Shown piece after piece: positions 44,478-54,470 of a stretch of DNA of 64,000 bases. The first letter of the stretch is position 1. Every line of letters begins with the position of its first letter. A program made the translations under genes and the position numbers. The notes below the pieces were generated by a model. The model searched no databases. It had not been told where the DNA came from and saw only the letters and a program-made list of their open reading frames with translations. This stretch comes from an uncultured Acidobacteriota bacterium (GTDB taxonomy: Bacteria; Acidobacteriota; UBA6911; RPQK01; JAJDTT01): NCBI GenBank assembly GCA_951812665.1, contig CATOST010000018.1, positions 248,001 to 312,000 on the forward strand. Direction: 5' to 3'.

Positions 44478-45416
44478 TCAGCGCAGGATAGAGTCCACGA
44501 AGGTCTGACGATCGAAGGGCGCCAGGTCCTCCAACCCCTCTCCCGTGCCGACGAAACGGATGGGAATCTTCAGCTGACTGGCGATTGCGGCGATGATCCC
44601 CCCTTTGGCGGTGCCGTCCAGCTTGGTGACGACGATTCCGGTGACGCCGAGGGCGGCCAAGAACTCCCGAGCCTGGATGAGGCCGTTCTGTCCGGTTGTC
44701 GCGTCCAGAACCAGGTAGACGTCGTGTGGCGCGCCGGGGACCAGCCTGCCGGCGACACGAGCCATTTTCTTGACCTCTTCCATCAGATTTCGCTTGGTGT
44801 GCAACCGGCCGGCCGTATCGGCGATGAGGACGTCCTTGTTGCGGGCCTTCGCCGCTTGCAAGGCGTCGTGCAAGACCGCCGCGGGATCGGTCGCGCCCCG
44901 CTGCATGATCAAGTCGGCCCGGCTACGGCGGCACCAGACGCTCAGCTGTTCCACCGCGGCGGCGCGAAATGTGTCCGACGCCGCGACGATGGTGCTCTTG
45001 CCGGCCCGGGCGTAACGATGGGCCAGTTTGCCGATGGTCGTCGTCTTGCCGACACCGTTGACTCCCACCACCAGGACCACGTGTGGTTTCCGGACCCATT
45101 CTTCCTGCCAACCCGGAGCCTCGAACAGCTCGAGGAGTTCGGAAGCCAGGAGCTTCCGAGCCTGCCCCGAACTGATCGACCGTTTTCGCCGGCTGCCCTG
45201 ACGGATTTTCTCAACCAGGCTTTCGCTGGTCTCGACTCCCAGGTCGGCCCCGATGAGAAGATACTCCAACTCCTCCAGCTGTTCCGGTGAGATGGGGCTC
45301 TCCCGAGGTCCCAGCAACTCGTTCACCCTTCGGCTCAGCTCCCGGCGGGTCGCCTGAAGCGCTCTCTTCAAGCGTCCGAAATAGCCGGGTCGTTCTTTTG
45401 TCTTTGAGGGATTCAT
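44478..45416 (-). CDS. ftsY: signal recognition particle receptor FtsY
   Basis: 312 residues from the ATG at 45416, which overlaps the birA stop (ATGA). N domain about 1-105, then the GTPase: G1 [10 protein letters not shown] (118-127), DTFRAAA, DTAGR (near 202) and [10 protein letters not shown] (near 258), ending [12 protein letters not shown]. There is no long acidic A domain. It receives SRP-ribosome complexes at the membrane. Last gene of valS-nadC-birA-ftsY, with its stop adjoining R1 copy 4. Confidence 0.95.
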   Translation of the reverse strand: MNPSKTKERPGYFGRLKRALQATRRELSRRVNELLGPRESPISPEQLEELEYLLIGADLGVETSESLVEKIRQGSRRKRSISSGQARKLLASELLELFEAPGWQEEWVRKPHVVLVVGVNGVGKTTTIGKLAHRYARAGKSTIVAASDTFRAAAVEQLSVWCRRSRADLIMQRGATDPAAVLHDALQAAKARNKDVLIADTAGRLHTKRNLMEEVKKMARVAGRLVPGAPHDVYLVLDATTGQNGLIQAREFLAALGVTGIVVTKLDGTAKGGIIAAIASQLKIPIRFVGTGEGLEDLAPFDRQTFVDSILR

Positions 45417-46024
45417 CTTGTGTTGCTGCTCGGCGTAAGCACGTATTCCTCGAAGTTGCACCGGAGTTGTCGCCGTTGACCCTGTTCCAGGCTCGACAGG
45501 GTCCGCTCAAGTTGGCGCGTCAGCTCCCGGAAGAAGGCCGTCAGGTTGGGCACGTGTATCCCTTCCAGAGACAGCGAGGTGGCGGTGGAGGCCAACTCAT
45601 CGGGGAACGACCGATGAAAGAGGTTGACTCCGATGCCGATGACGGCCCACCGGATCCGATCCGTTTGGGATCCCATCTCGATCAGAATGCCGGCGCACTT
45701 CTTGCCGCCCAGTAGTACATCATTGGGCAGTTTGATGCGCAGGGCCGCCTCCGGGCCGCTCCAGGTGGCAATGGCTCGCACCACACTCAGGGCCGCGCCC
45801 CGGGTCAGGTCCTCCGCCCGGCGAACCTCGGAGGAGGGAAAGCAGAGATAGGATGCGTAGAGTCCCATGCCCGCCGGGGAATGCCAGGAGCGTCCGAAGC
45901 GTCCGCGCCCCCCGGTCTGCTCTTCGGCCACGGCCATGCGGGTCTTCCCCGATTCGATGAACGACTTCAGGTAGTCGCTGGTCGAGTCGACTCTGGCCAG
46001 GTAGTCCAACTGCCGGAAACGCAT
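45413..46024 (-). CDS. birA: biotin-[acetyl-CoA-carboxylase] ligase, short monofunctional form
   Basis: 203 residues. Catalytic GRGRFGRSW (biotinyl-AMP loop) and IKLPNDVLLGGKKCAGIL are present. It has no N-terminal HTH, so it cannot be the bio operon repressor. It also ends about where the C-terminal SH3-like domain should begin, roughly 45 residues short of usual monofunctional ligases. The stop is overlapped by ftsY, so the end is genuine in this sequence. It biotinylates the carboxylase carrier, linking to bioFDA at 19-22 kb. Confidence 0.88.
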   Translation of the reverse strand: MRFRQLDYLARVDSTSDYLKSFIESGKTRMAVAEEQTGGRGRFGRSWHSPAGMGLYASYLCFPSSEVRRAEDLTRGAALSVVRAIATWSGPEAALRIKLPNDVLLGGKKCAGILIEMGSQTDRIRWAVIGIGVNLFHRSFPDELASTATSLSLEGIHVPNLTAFFRELTRQLERTLSSLEQGQRRQLRCNFEEYVLTPSSNTR

Positions 46025-46043
46025 ATTCGAACTCAGCGTCTTC

Positions 46044-46886
46044 TCAAACCCGGTCCAGCATCAGGCTGATGTCGCTGGAAGTGACGGAGTGGGTCAGGGA
46101 ACCCATGGAAATGAAGTCGACGCCGGTCTCAGCGTAAGCTTGGAGGTTCTGGCCGGTGATGCCGCCTGAGACCTCCACCAGACACCGGCCCGCGCAGGTG
46201 GCGACCGATCGCCGGACTTCCTCCACCGGCATGTTGTCCAGCAGGACGGCGTCCGCTCCCGCGTCCAGAGCCTCGGCCAGTTCGTCCTGATTGGTGACCT
46301 CCACCTGGATCCGCTGCAGATGACCGCAGCGCTCCCGGCACGCCCGCACGGCCGCGACGATGCTTCCGGCGGCGGCGATGTGGTTTTCCTTGATGAGGAC
46401 GCCGTCGTCCAGGCCCATCCGGTGATTCTGTCCGCCTCCCATTCGGACCGCGTACTTCTCCAGGTTGCGCCAGAGGGGCGTGGTCTTGCGAGTGTCCAAC
46501 ACCCGGACACGGCTGGAACCGACCCGGTCCACGCAGCCGCGGGTCCGGGTGGCGATCCCGCAGAGTCGCTGCAGGAAATTCAGAGCGACTCTCTCGGCCT
46601 TCAGGAGGATGGAAACGGACCCCTCCAGGGTTCCCATGCAGCCCGGCTCGACCCAGTCCCCCTCGCGGTATCGAATCTGGCCGTCGACCGGGCCCAAGAG
46701 CTGAAAAACTTGCACGAAGACCGGCCAACCGGCCAGGATCAGACGCTGGCGAGCCAGAACCTGAGCCGTCCGGACCCCATCGGCATGGGGATTGGACTGC
46801 AGAATGGCCTCGGTCGTAATGTCGCCTCGTCCCAGGTCCTCCTGGAGGGCTTGGCGAAGCAGGGGGTCAAGGCTCAGGAAGTCCAT
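46044..46886 (-). CDS. nadC: nicotinate-nucleotide pyrophosphorylase (quinolinate phosphoribosyltransferase)
   Basis: 280 residues, standard length. Motifs: [45 protein letters not shown] with the substrate Arg/His/Lys, [35 protein letters not shown] and VSGGITG. It makes nicotinate mononucleotide from quinolinate and PRPP in NAD synthesis. Its start overlaps the valS 3' end by 20 bp. Confidence 0.94.
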   Translation of the reverse strand: MDFLSLDPLLRQALQEDLGRGDITTEAILQSNPHADGVRTAQVLARQRLILAGWPVFVQVFQLLGPVDGQIRYREGDWVEPGCMGTLEGSVSILLKAERVALNFLQRLCGIATRTRGCVDRVGSSRVRVLDTRKTTPLWRNLEKYAVRMGGGQNHRMGLDDGVLIKENHIAAAGSIVAAVRACRERCGHLQRIQVEVTNQDELAEALDAGADAVLLDNMPVEEVRRSVATCAGRCLVEVSGGITGQNLQAYAETGVDFISMGSLTHSVTSSDISLMLDRV

Positions 46887-49512
46887 GGAACATGTCCTGA
46901 AGCCGTTTCAGCTGAGTTCCAACGTCCTGCCGGCGCCGTCGCGCGCCGTCCACGATCTGGGCCGGAGCCTTGCGAACGAAGTTTTCGTTGTCCAGTTTGC
47001 GGTCGAGCCGAATCCGATCTTCCTCGAGCCGGCCGATCTGACGTTGCAGCCGGTCTTTCTCCGCCGCCAGATCGATGGCTTGGTCCAGCCGCAGGGAGAA
47101 CTGAGTGGTGTTGGCCACGCCGGTGATCCGCAGTCCTTCCCGGCTCAGTCCGTCCAGGAACTCGATCTCGCTGAGTCGGGCCAGATTCTTCAGGTGGTGA
47201 CTCTGAGATTCCAGAAAACCGCGGGTCAGAAAGGAACAGGTGAACTCGGCGGGAAGGCGCCTCCTGGGGTCGATGTTGTTCTCGGCTCGAGCCGTTCGCA
47301 GCGCCGTGATCAACTCTTGGAGCTGGGTCATGCGGTCGATGTCATCCTGGTCGATCCATTCCGGTCGGGCCTCCGGAAAAGGGGCCAGCATGATGGTTTC
47401 GCCCGAATGTGGAAGCCGTTGCCAAAGCTCCTCCGTCAGGAAGGGCACGAAGGGATGAAGCAGCCGGAGCGAGCGTTCCAGAACCTGGGCGGCGACCTGG
47501 GCGGCAACGGTGTCGCCGCCGCTGATTCGCCCTTTGATCAGCTCGATGTACCAGTCGCAGAACTCATGCCAGAAGAAGTGGTAGAGATCGTTGCTGGCGC
47601 TGTGTATGAAGAACCGCTCCAGGTTCCTCTCCGTGTCCTGATTGATCTGCTGGAGCCGGCCCAGAATCCATCTGTCCTCCAGCCGCAAGGAACCCTTCTC
47701 CCAAAGCCTGCCGATATCCTCCTCATCGGCGCTCAGTCCCTGATCCAGGTTCAGCAGCAAGTAGCGGGCGCCGTTCCAGATCTTGTTGCAGAAGGCCCGG
47801 TAGCCGGCCATACGGCTGATGGAGAAAGGGATGTCGGCTCCGGGGGCGGCTGAAACCGCCAGCGTGAAACGGACAGCATCGCACCCGTACTCCTCGATGA
47901 CCTCCAACGGGTCGATGATGTTTCCCTTGGACTTGGACATTTTCTGCCCATGCTGGTCTCGGACCAGTCCGGTGATGAAAACTCGCCGGAACGGGACGTC
48001 CCCCCGGAAGCGGAGGCCCAGCATCATCATGCGGGCGACCCAGAAGAAGATGATGTCGAATCCCGTAACCAGAGAGCTGGTGGGATAGAAGGTTTCCAGG
48101 TCCCGCGTCCGGTCCGGCCAACCCAGGGTCGAGAAGGGCCAGAGGCCGGAACTGAACCAGGTATCCAGGACATCCGATTCCTGGACCGGCCGGGCACTTC
48201 CGCAGCGGGAACAGGATTCGGGCCCGGTTCGGGCCACGGTCGAGTGGCCGCAGTCCTCGCAGGTCCAGGCGGGGATGCGGTGTCCCCACCAGAGTTGCCG
48301 GCTGATGCACCAGTCGTGGATATTGGTCATCCAATCGGAATAGATTTTCGTGTAATTGCCGGGAACGAAAACGGTCGACCCGTCCTCCACGGCCTGGAGA
48401 GCGGTCTGGGCCAGCGGCTTCACCCGGACGAACCATTGCGTCGAAACCAGAGGCTCCACCACCGTCGAGCATCTCTGGCAACGCCCCACGTTGTGGTCGT
48501 GGGTCTCGACCCTCTCCAGCAAATCCAGGCGTTCCAGCTCGGCGGCGACCCGCCTCCGGGCCTGGTAGCGATCCAGTCCGGCGAAGGCTCCCGCGTCGGC
48601 GGTCATCCGGCCGTCCTCGTCGATCACCTTCACGACGGGCAGTTCGTGGCGCCGTCCCGCTTCGAAATCGTTGGGGTCGTGCCCCGGAGTGACCTTTACG
48701 GCTCCGGTCCCGAATTCGCGGTCGACGAAGGTGTCCTCGATGATGGGGATTTCCCGGTCCATCAAGGGCAGGATGGCGGTTTGACCCCGGAGGTGGTGGT
48801 AGCGGCCGTCATCGGGATGAACCGCCACGGCGGTGTCCCCCAGCATGGTCTCGGGACGAGTGGTGGCCACTACCAGAAACTCGCCCCAAGACTTGACCGG
48901 ATAACGGATATGCCAAAGGTGGCCCCGCGTGGGAGCGAACTCCACCTCAAGATCCGAGATGGCGGTGCGGCAACGGGGACACCAGTTGACCAGATACTCC
49001 CCCTTGTAGATGAGCCCCTCTTCGTAGAGGCGGACGAAGACCTCTCTCACCGCTCGGGACAGCCCCTCGTCCAAGGTGAACCTCTGGCGGCTCCAATCGC
49101 AGGAGCATCCCAGCTTGCGGATCTGGGAGAGAATGTTGTCCTCCGCTATCTTCTTCCACTTCCAGACCCGCTTCTCGAAGGCGGTTCGGCCCAGGTCCGA
49201 ACGGGTCTTCCCCTCCTCTGCCAATTGGCGTTCCACCACGTTCTGGGTCGCGATTCCCGCGTGATCCGTGCCCGGCAGCCAGAGGGTGTTGAAGCCCTTC
49301 ATCCGCTTCCATCGGATCAGGATGTCCTGGAGCGTGCAGTTGAGGGCGTGGCCCATGTGCAGGGATCCGGTGACGTTCGGGGGAGGAATCACGATGGAAT
49401 AGGCTGGCTTGCCGGAATCGGTGCCGCCCTTGAAGTAGCCCCTCTCTTCCCAGAGGGTGTACCACTTCCGTTCGACTCGCTTCGGCTCGTAGGTCTTGGC
49501 CAGGTTGATCAA
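46867..49512 (-). CDS. valS: valine-tRNA ligase
   Basis: 881 residues, full length. HIGH-type motif is H52-M-G-H55 in [13 protein letters not shown]; the class I KMSKS is QKMSKSKGN near residue 530. An editing domain (about 200-350) and a Cys4 zinc-like insertion CEDCG/CSRCG (about 415-440) are present. The C-terminal coiled coil (about 815-881) that clamps tRNA is intact. First gene of a four-gene minus-strand run. Confidence 0.96.
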   Translation of the reverse strand: MINLAKTYEPKRVERKWYTLWEERGYFKGGTDSGKPAYSIVIPPPNVTGSLHMGHALNCTLQDILIRWKRMKGFNTLWLPGTDHAGIATQNVVERQLAEEGKTRSDLGRTAFEKRVWKWKKIAEDNILSQIRKLGCSCDWSRQRFTLDEGLSRAVREVFVRLYEEGLIYKGEYLVNWCPRCRTAISDLEVEFAPTRGHLWHIRYPVKSWGEFLVVATTRPETMLGDTAVAVHPDDGRYHHLRGQTAILPLMDREIPIIEDTFVDREFGTGAVKVTPGHDPNDFEAGRRHELPVVKVIDEDGRMTADAGAFAGLDRYQARRRVAAELERLDLLERVETHDHNVGRCQRCSTVVEPLVSTQWFVRVKPLAQTALQAVEDGSTVFVPGNYTKIYSDWMTNIHDWCISRQLWWGHRIPAWTCEDCGHSTVARTGPESCSRCGSARPVQESDVLDTWFSSGLWPFSTLGWPDRTRDLETFYPTSSLVTGFDIIFFWVARMMMLGLRFRGDVPFRRVFITGLVRDQHGQKMSKSKGNIIDPLEVIEEYGCDAVRFTLAVSAAPGADIPFSISRMAGYRAFCNKIWNGARYLLLNLDQGLSADEEDIGRLWEKGSLRLEDRWILGRLQQINQDTERNLERFFIHSASNDLYHFFWHEFCDWYIELIKGRISGGDTVAAQVAAQVLERSLRLLHPFVPFLTEELWQRLPHSGETIMLAPFPEARPEWIDQDDIDRMTQLQELITALRTARAENNIDPRRRLPAEFTCSFLTRGFLESQSHHLKNLARLSEIEFLDGLSREGLRITGVANTTQFSLRLDQAIDLAAEKDRLQRQIGRLEEDRIRLDRKLDNENFVRKAPAQIVDGARRRRQDVGTQLKRLQDMFHGLPEP

Positions 49513-49662
49513 TCCGAATGCCCCGGTTGAATCGATGGAATCGGGCTAGGAGAAGGAGAGATTATAACAGACTCACGGAGGGGCCCCTCCGCGATGGGAC
49601 CGGGAATTCAACCCGGGATCAACTGCTGTTCCTGGAAGGGTTGGGGCCTGATCGGCAATCGG

Positions 49663-50637
49663 TCAGCGAAGCGATTCGTCGCCCCCGGACTCTCCCATCT
49701 GGCGTTGCTCGGCGCGGCGGCGCGCCACCTCGTAGGGATCCTCGCGCCCGGTAAAGATCCCCAAAACGCCTCGGACCGGGGAGAGGATGGAGAATCCTTC
49801 CTTCTCGTATTGCTTCATGCGTGCCAGGTTCCGTGCGGCCTTGGCCTGGTCCAGTTGCGGTACCGGCCTTTCCAGAAGGATCAGCTTCTCCCTGGAGTTG
49901 TCGAAGTAGGGGCTGAACTCATACTCTCGCGCCACAAAGGAGTAGTAGACCGTCGCTTCCTCGACCCGTCCCAGATTCTCCAGAGACACGGCCAAGTGAA
50001 ACAGGCTCGCGTCGAGCCGGCTGAACTCGTTGTATTCCTCCACCACCTCTTCGTATCGATTGGCCGCGGCTGAATATCGCTTTTTCCCAAAGTAGAAGTC
50101 GCCGACTCCGTGGACCCCCTTGGCCAGTTCCTCGCGCACCTGTCTGAGAAACTCTTCCGCGGTCGGCGCCAACTCGCTGTCCGGGAAGTCTTCCAGGAAC
50201 TTCTTCAGTTCGATTTCCGCCTTGCGGGTGTAGGTGGGGTCCCGGTCGTGAGGTTTCATGAGCCGGTAGTTGATGGCGGCGATCCTCATCTGGGCGTTGT
50301 CCGCGCTTTCATGCGTGGGGTAGAAAATGATGAAGTCCTTGTACTGAGCCTCCGCTTGAAGCAGGTTCTCCTTGCCTCCCTCCTCGTAATAGGAGTCGGC
50401 GATGGAGAGAAAGGAGGTCGGTGTGTACTCGCTCTCGGGATAGGTGCTGATGAGCGTCTGGAAGGAGAGGCGCGACTTGATGAAGTGCTTCTTGCCCAGG
50501 AACTTCATCCCGTTTTCGAAGAGGGTCTTGTCGGGCGCCACGGCCCCCTCCTGAAGATCCGCTCCTTTGCGGCCGCCGCAGGAGGCCAGAAGAATCAGGG
50601 CACTTGACAGCAAGGTCAGCCTGATAAGGGTTCTCAT
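49663..50637 (-). CDS. bamD: outer membrane assembly lipoprotein BamD-like
   Basis: 324 residues from the ATG at 50637, which gives a direct lipobox L-A-S-C-G; in-frame sequence 15 bp upstream is not needed. Five TPR-like helical repeats follow (about 45-270; FQTLISTYPESEY, YKDFIIFYPTHESADNAQMR, LKKFLEDFPDSELAPTA). It would bind BamA at the inner face of the outer membrane. The C-terminal 50 residues are charged and variable. The unusual leader GGGGACAGTGAAA just before the ATG matches the RAYT motif family. Confidence 0.85.
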   Translation of the reverse strand: MRTLIRLTLLSSALILLASCGGRKGADLQEGAVAPDKTLFENGMKFLGKKHFIKSRLSFQTLISTYPESEYTPTSFLSIADSYYEEGGKENLLQAEAQYKDFIIFYPTHESADNAQMRIAAINYRLMKPHDRDPTYTRKAEIELKKFLEDFPDSELAPTAEEFLRQVREELAKGVHGVGDFYFGKKRYSAAANRYEEVVEEYNEFSRLDASLFHLAVSLENLGRVEEATVYYSFVAREYEFSPYFDNSREKLILLERPVPQLDQAKAARNLARMKQYEKEGFSILSPVRGVLGIFTGREDPYEVARRRAEQRQMGESGGDESLR

Positions 50638-50640
50638 TTT

Positions 50641-50657
50641 CACTGTCCCCATTTCAG
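50641..50657 (-). repeat. RAYT-type REP motif at the bamD leader
   Basis: On the minus strand CTGAAATGGGGACAGTG lies between the rpe stop and the bamD start, in the place of the ribosome binding site. It matches the motifs at 31104 and 32680 over about 12 bases. Confidence 0.45.
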
Positions 50658-50658
50658 A

Positions 50659-51324
50659 TTACGAGGAAGCCTCGTCCGCCAGAGTCTGCATCCGCCGATA
50701 CGTCTCGCTCGGAGAGGGCGTTCCAAAGATGGCCGAACCGGCTACCAGAATCTCTGCACCGGCCCGGACCGCATCCTGTGTATTGGCGGGTCCGATACCG
50801 CCGTCGATCTCGATCTTGACCCGGAGATTGCTCCGGGCCACCATCGCTTTCAATTTTCTCATTTTGTCGTAGCTCGTGGCAATGAACCGCTGGCCCGAAA
50901 AACCTGGATTCACCGACATGATCATGACGTGGTGGCACTTGGGGAGGATCTCCTCCAGGACTCCGACCGGGGTGTGAGGGTTCAGGACCACGCCCGGTTT
51001 GGCCCCCTTTTCCCGGATCCTATCCATTAGACGGTCCAAATGAAGAACTGTTTCATATTGGACGCTCAGATAGTCCGATCCCGCGTCGATGAAAGCATCC
51101 GCCATCTCTTCGGGGTTGGAGATCATGAGGTGGACGTCCAGGACCATGTCAGTCTGCTTGCGCACCGCCTCGATCACCGGCAGACCGAAGCTCAGGTTGG
51201 GGACGAAATGTCCATCCATGACGTCCAGATGCAGGATCCGGCATCCTGCCTGCTCCATTTCCCTGACGGAACCTCCCAGGTCGAGAAAATCAGCCGAGAG
51301 TAGAGACGGGGCGATCCAAGGCAT
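50659..51324 (-). CDS. rpe: ribulose-phosphate 3-epimerase
   Basis: 221 residues. Motifs: IAPSLLSADF start, LHLDVMDGHFVPNLSFG (metal His-Asp), DVHLMISNPE, LNPHTPV, MIMSVNPGFSGQ, EIDGGIGPAN and GSAIFG. It interconverts ribulose- and xylulose-5-phosphate. Start overlaps the PASTA gene stop by one base (TGATG). Confidence 0.95.
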   Translation of the reverse strand: MPWIAPSLLSADFLDLGGSVREMEQAGCRILHLDVMDGHFVPNLSFGLPVIEAVRKQTDMVLDVHLMISNPEEMADAFIDAGSDYLSVQYETVLHLDRLMDRIREKGAKPGVVLNPHTPVGVLEEILPKCHHVMIMSVNPGFSGQRFIATSYDKMRKLKAMVARSNLRVKIEIDGGIGPANTQDAVRAGAEILVAGSAIFGTPSPSETYRRMQTLADEASS

Positions 51325-52082
51325 CAGCTGGCGACCTCCAGAATGATGGTATCGTTTTCCTTCAACATGTTTCCCGGCTCGGGGTATTGGCGGACCACCT
51401 TGCCCCGAATCCTCCTGGCGCCTCGCGTGTAGTTGACCTGCGGTGACTCGAAGCCGTTCTTCCGGATGAGGGATCGGACCCGGTTCAGGTCCAAGTCCCT
51501 GAAATCAGGCATGATGTAGACTTGAATCCGCTTCTTGCCCACCAGCACATCGACCCGGGCCGTGAGGACTTCCGTGGACCCCGGATTGGGGACTTGACGG
51601 ATGATCTGGTCCGACCCCACGTCGGTGAGGAAGATCTCGCTGGTGTGTCCTATCTCGTAGCCGGACTGTTGCGACATCAGGCGGGCGACCCGCGGTGTGG
51701 ACCCGATGAGATCGGGGACGGGATTGTGTTGCACTCCCAGGCTCACCATCACCTGGACTCGACCGTTGGCCTTGATGCGGACGCCTGGAGTGGGAACCTG
51801 AGAGACGACGGCACCGTTGGGAATCGATGCGTCGTAGACTTCTCCCGCCACGGTCATCCCCAGGCCGGCCGCCTCCAGCTTTTCTCTTGCCTGCTCCATG
51901 TCGACTCGGATGACGGTCGGGACCACCACCTCCGTCGCCCGGGTCGCCACCCGCATGCTGATGATCAGGCTGAAGAGAAAGACGACCATCATGACGCCGG
52001 CCAGCAGGCCCAGCTTGACCACGGTTACGAACGGATTGCGCCGTTTTCCCGAACCCTTCTGCTTTCGTCTCTTGGAGCCCAT
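51324..52082 (-). CDS. membrane-anchored PASTA-domain protein
   Basis: 252 residues from the ATG at 52082 (start of the basic GSKRRKQKGSGKRR stretch); upstream in-frame sequence has no homology. One membrane segment (about 20-42). Three PASTA domains follow (about 50-115, 116-185, 186-252), with V-P-x-x-I/V-G, VSQVPTPGVRIKAN and VRQYPEPGNMLKENDTIIL. PASTA units bind peptidoglycan fragments or link to penicillin-binding proteins and Ser/Thr kinases; no kinase domain is fused here. Confidence 0.85.
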   Translation of the reverse strand: MGSKRRKQKGSGKRRNPFVTVVKLGLLAGVMMVVFLFSLIISMRVATRATEVVVPTVIRVDMEQAREKLEAAGLGMTVAGEVYDASIPNGAVVSQVPTPGVRIKANGRVQVMVSLGVQHNPVPDLIGSTPRVARLMSQQSGYEIGHTSEIFLTDVGSDQIIRQVPNPGSTEVLTARVDVLVGKKRIQVYIMPDFRDLDLNRVRSLIRKNGFESPQVNYTRGARRIRGKVVRQYPEPGNMLKENDTIILEVAS

Positions 52083-52140
52083 GCCCGATCGTTTCCTGTA
52101 GAGCAAACACGCTACCACACCGTCAGGGGTGACTCCAAGC

Positions 52141-53478
52141 TCAGCAAGAGCGTTGGGACCGGGGGTTTTCAACCCCCGATTCCGGGGGGTGTGGGGGACT
52201 GAGAGTCCCCTCTCCCTTTCGGACCAGACATGCGGCGAAGAAGGCCTCGCGCTTCAGGAAGTCCGCCCCCGGCGGCGGCAGCAACTGGGCCTCCGGTTCC
52301 AAGTCGAGCAGATTCTCAACCACCTCATGGTTCTCCTCCGGCTCGGTGGAACAAGTGGCGTAGATCAGCTGCCCCCCGGGACGCAGCATTCGAAAGCTGC
52401 TCCGCAAAAGGGAACGCTGAATCCGGGCCATTCGTTGGATGTCCTCCTCGGCAAGCCGCCACCGAATGTCCGGATTGGCCCTCAAGGTGGCGGTCCCGGT
52501 GCAGGGGACGTCCAACAGGATGAAGTCGAAGGGGATCCGGAAAGGGGGGTGGACCAGATCGGCCTGAACGGCCCCGAGTTGTGGGATCCGGTAGAGGTCG
52601 GCTCTGGCTCTCATCTGACGTAGACGGGACCAGCTGAGATCGCAGCAGAACATACGGGCATCGGATCGTTTGCGGGCGTGCAGGATGAAGGATTTCCCCC
52701 CTGGAGCCGCGCAGAAATCACCTAGAATCCGGCACCGGCTGAGGTCCCCCAGTTGAGCGATTTCCTGACTGGCCGGACTCATCAGGAAGCAGTGGCCCTG
52801 GCGGTAGAGGGGGTGCCGGACGAACGACCTGGAGTTCACTCTGACGCAATGGGGAAGATGGGGATGGATTTGAAAGGGGATTCCTTCCCGGTCCAGCCGC
52901 CGGCAGAATTTCTCCCACGTCGTCCGGAATGGATTGACCCAGAGCTGCAGCAGCGGCGGGCGGTTGTTTCTCTCCAGGATCTTCCGCGTTCCCTCGGGGC
53001 CGTATCTTGAGAGGTAGCGGCGCACCAGCCATTCGGGGTGACTGCAGCGGATGGACAGACTCCGGGTATCGTCCGCATCCGGAGCAGCGGGCCGGTTCCG
53101 GAGAAAACGGCGAAGGACGGCGTTGACCAGGGGTCCGGCGGAGGACTTGCGGAGTTCCTTGCAGAGCCGGACCGACTCGTGAACCGCGGCCCGCTCCGGA
53201 ATCCTCAGATAGTTGAGTTGAAACAGGCCCACCCGCAATATCTGGAGCACTTCCGGATCCAAGCGGGACCGGGGACGCTCCAGCAACGCATCCAGTTGAT
53301 AGTCCAGGAGGGATCGGTTTCGCAGGACGCCATAGACCAGTTCCGTCGCCAGTCGCCGATCGCGGTCCGGCAGAGAGCCGAACTCAGAGGCTTCGAAATG
53401 CGTTTCCAGGGAGACTCGCCGGCCGCTTACACTGTCCAGGAGCACCCGCAGGGCCACGGATCTGGCCGTGCGCCTCAC
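52141..53478 (-). CDS. rsmB: 16S rRNA (cytosine(967)-C5)-methyltransferase
   Basis: 445 residues from GTG 53478, which overlaps the fmt stop (GTGA); further-upstream frame is fmt shadow. N-terminal NusB-like RNA-binding domain (about 10-140) and C-terminal SAM domain with DFCAAPGGKSF, LDVPCTGTATL (catalytic/motif IV Cys) and YATCSTEPEENHEVV (motif VI Cys). About the last 22 residues, from GTLSPPHPP to the stop, are encoded by R2 copy 2, so the natural end has been replaced. Confidence 0.9.
   Translation of the reverse strand: MRRTARSVALRVLLDSVSGRRVSLETHFEASEFGSLPDRDRRLATELVYGVLRNRSLLDYQLDALLERPRSRLDPEVLQILRVGLFQLNYLRIPERAAVHESVRLCKELRKSSAGPLVNAVLRRFLRNRPAAPDADDTRSLSIRCSHPEWLVRRYLSRYGPEGTRKILERNNRPPLLQLWVNPFRTTWEKFCRRLDREGIPFQIHPHLPHCVRVNSRSFVRHPLYRQGHCFLMSPASQEIAQLGDLSRCRILGDFCAAPGGKSFILHARKRSDARMFCCDLSWSRLRQMRARADLYRIPQLGAVQADLVHPPFRIPFDFILLDVPCTGTATLRANPDIRWRLAEEDIQRMARIQRSLLRSSFRMLRPGGQLIYATCSTEPEENHEVVENLLDLEPEAQLLPPPGADFLKREAFFAACLVRKGEGTLSPPHPPESGVENPRSQRSC
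52148..52210 (+). repeat. R2 repeat copy 2, inside the rsmB 3' end
   Basis: 63 nt. Hairpin CGGGGGTT/AACCCCCG and hairpin GGGGACT/AGTCCCC are linked by ATTCCGGGGGGTGTG. It matches 61950-62012 over its full length and the inverted copy at 9605-9670. It lies within the coding end of rsmB. Confidence 0.75.
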
Positions 53479-54470
53479 CCGCGAGCTCCCAGCCGTTCTC
53501 CCGTCGTCAGCTTCATCCCATTGGTGAAATCGCGGGCCCGCAGGCGGCCCCGGTTGGCCAACTGGAGTTCCACGAGCTCGAGCGAGCTGTCTTCGCCGCA
53601 TCCCACCAGAATGGCGCCCTGCTCGGTAATGCGAATCTGGCCGCTCGAGACCGGGGAGGCGTGAGGATTGCGGCTTCGCCAGACCTTCAGGCGCTCCCGG
53701 CGAAAACCGGTGAAGGCGCCGGGTCTGGGGTTGAAGGCGCGGATCTGGTCATGGACCTGGCATGCCGGCCGGGTCCAGTCGATACGTGCGTCCTCTTTCC
53801 GGATGAGAGGAGCGAGAGTCGCTTGCTCATGGTCTTGGGGGCGGGCCTGGAGCCGTCCCGAGAGGTAGGAAGGAAGGGTTTCGAGCAGGAGCCCGACACC
53901 TTGCCGGGAGAGTTGCGCTTCGAGTTCTCCCGAGGTGACGTCGGGTCCGATGGAGGTCCTGGCTTGAGCCAGCACATCACCCGTATCCATGCCCTGGTCC
54001 AACTTCATTATGGTTACCCCGGTTTCCTTCGCTCCATTCAGGATGGCGTGGACGACGGGGGCGGCACCGCGGTATCGGGGCAGGAGGGAGGTGTGGACAT
54101 TGAGACTGCCGAAGGGGGGCCAGTCGAAGAACTCGCGCGGAAGAATCTGTCCGAAGGCGACGACCACCATGACGTCGGGCCGAACTTGCCGGAGGAATTC
54201 CAGGGCCTCGACGTTTCCTCGAATCCTGGCGCATTGGAAGATCGGAAGCTTGAGTTGCCGGGCCGTTGCCTTGACGGGCGGCGGCGACAACTTGCGTCCC
54301 CTTCCGCTTCTTCGGTCCGGCTGAGTGACGACCCCCACCAGCTCCAGGCCGAGACGGGTCTGATTCTGAGCCAAGGCCTGGAGAATCGTCCGGGCGAAAT
54401 CGGGCGTCCCCAGAAACAGGACTCGGAATCTGCGCGGTAGATCAATTTCTGCGGCGCAGGCTCCTCGCAT
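53475..54470 (-). CDS. fmt: methionyl-tRNA formyltransferase
   Basis: 331 residues from ATG 54470, overlapping the def stop (TGATG). Family core starts at VLFLGTPDFA (residue 17 or so); catalytic Asn-His in SLNVHTSLLPRYRGAAP and Asp in KLDQGMDTGDVL are intact. C-terminal tRNA-binding domain is present. The first 14 residues (RGACAAEIDLPRR) have no counterpart in ordinary Fmt, which begin M-x-x-x-F-x-G-T-P. They are encoded by an R3 palindrome. Formylation is likely unaffected. Confidence 0.93.
   Translation of the reverse strand: MRGACAAEIDLPRRFRVLFLGTPDFARTILQALAQNQTRLGLELVGVVTQPDRRSGRGRKLSPPPVKATARQLKLPIFQCARIRGNVEALEFLRQVRPDVMVVVAFGQILPREFFDWPPFGSLNVHTSLLPRYRGAAPVVHAILNGAKETGVTIMKLDQGMDTGDVLAQARTSIGPDVTSGELEAQLSRQGVGLLLETLPSYLSGRLQARPQDHEQATLAPLIRKEDARIDWTRPACQVHDQIRAFNPRPGAFTGFRRERLKVWRSRNPHASPVSSGQIRITEQGAILVGCGEDSSLELVELQLANRGRLRARDFTNGMKLTTGERLGARG
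54429..54465 (+). repeat. R3 repeat copy 1, inside the fmt 5' coding end
   Basis: 37 nt, TCTGCGCGGTAGATCAATTT then CTG, a G/C-variable base and GCGCAGGCTCCT. The stem is CTGCGCGG with C-G-GCGCAG, one pair weaker than the other copy. It adds codons 2-13 of fmt. Confidence 0.7.
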
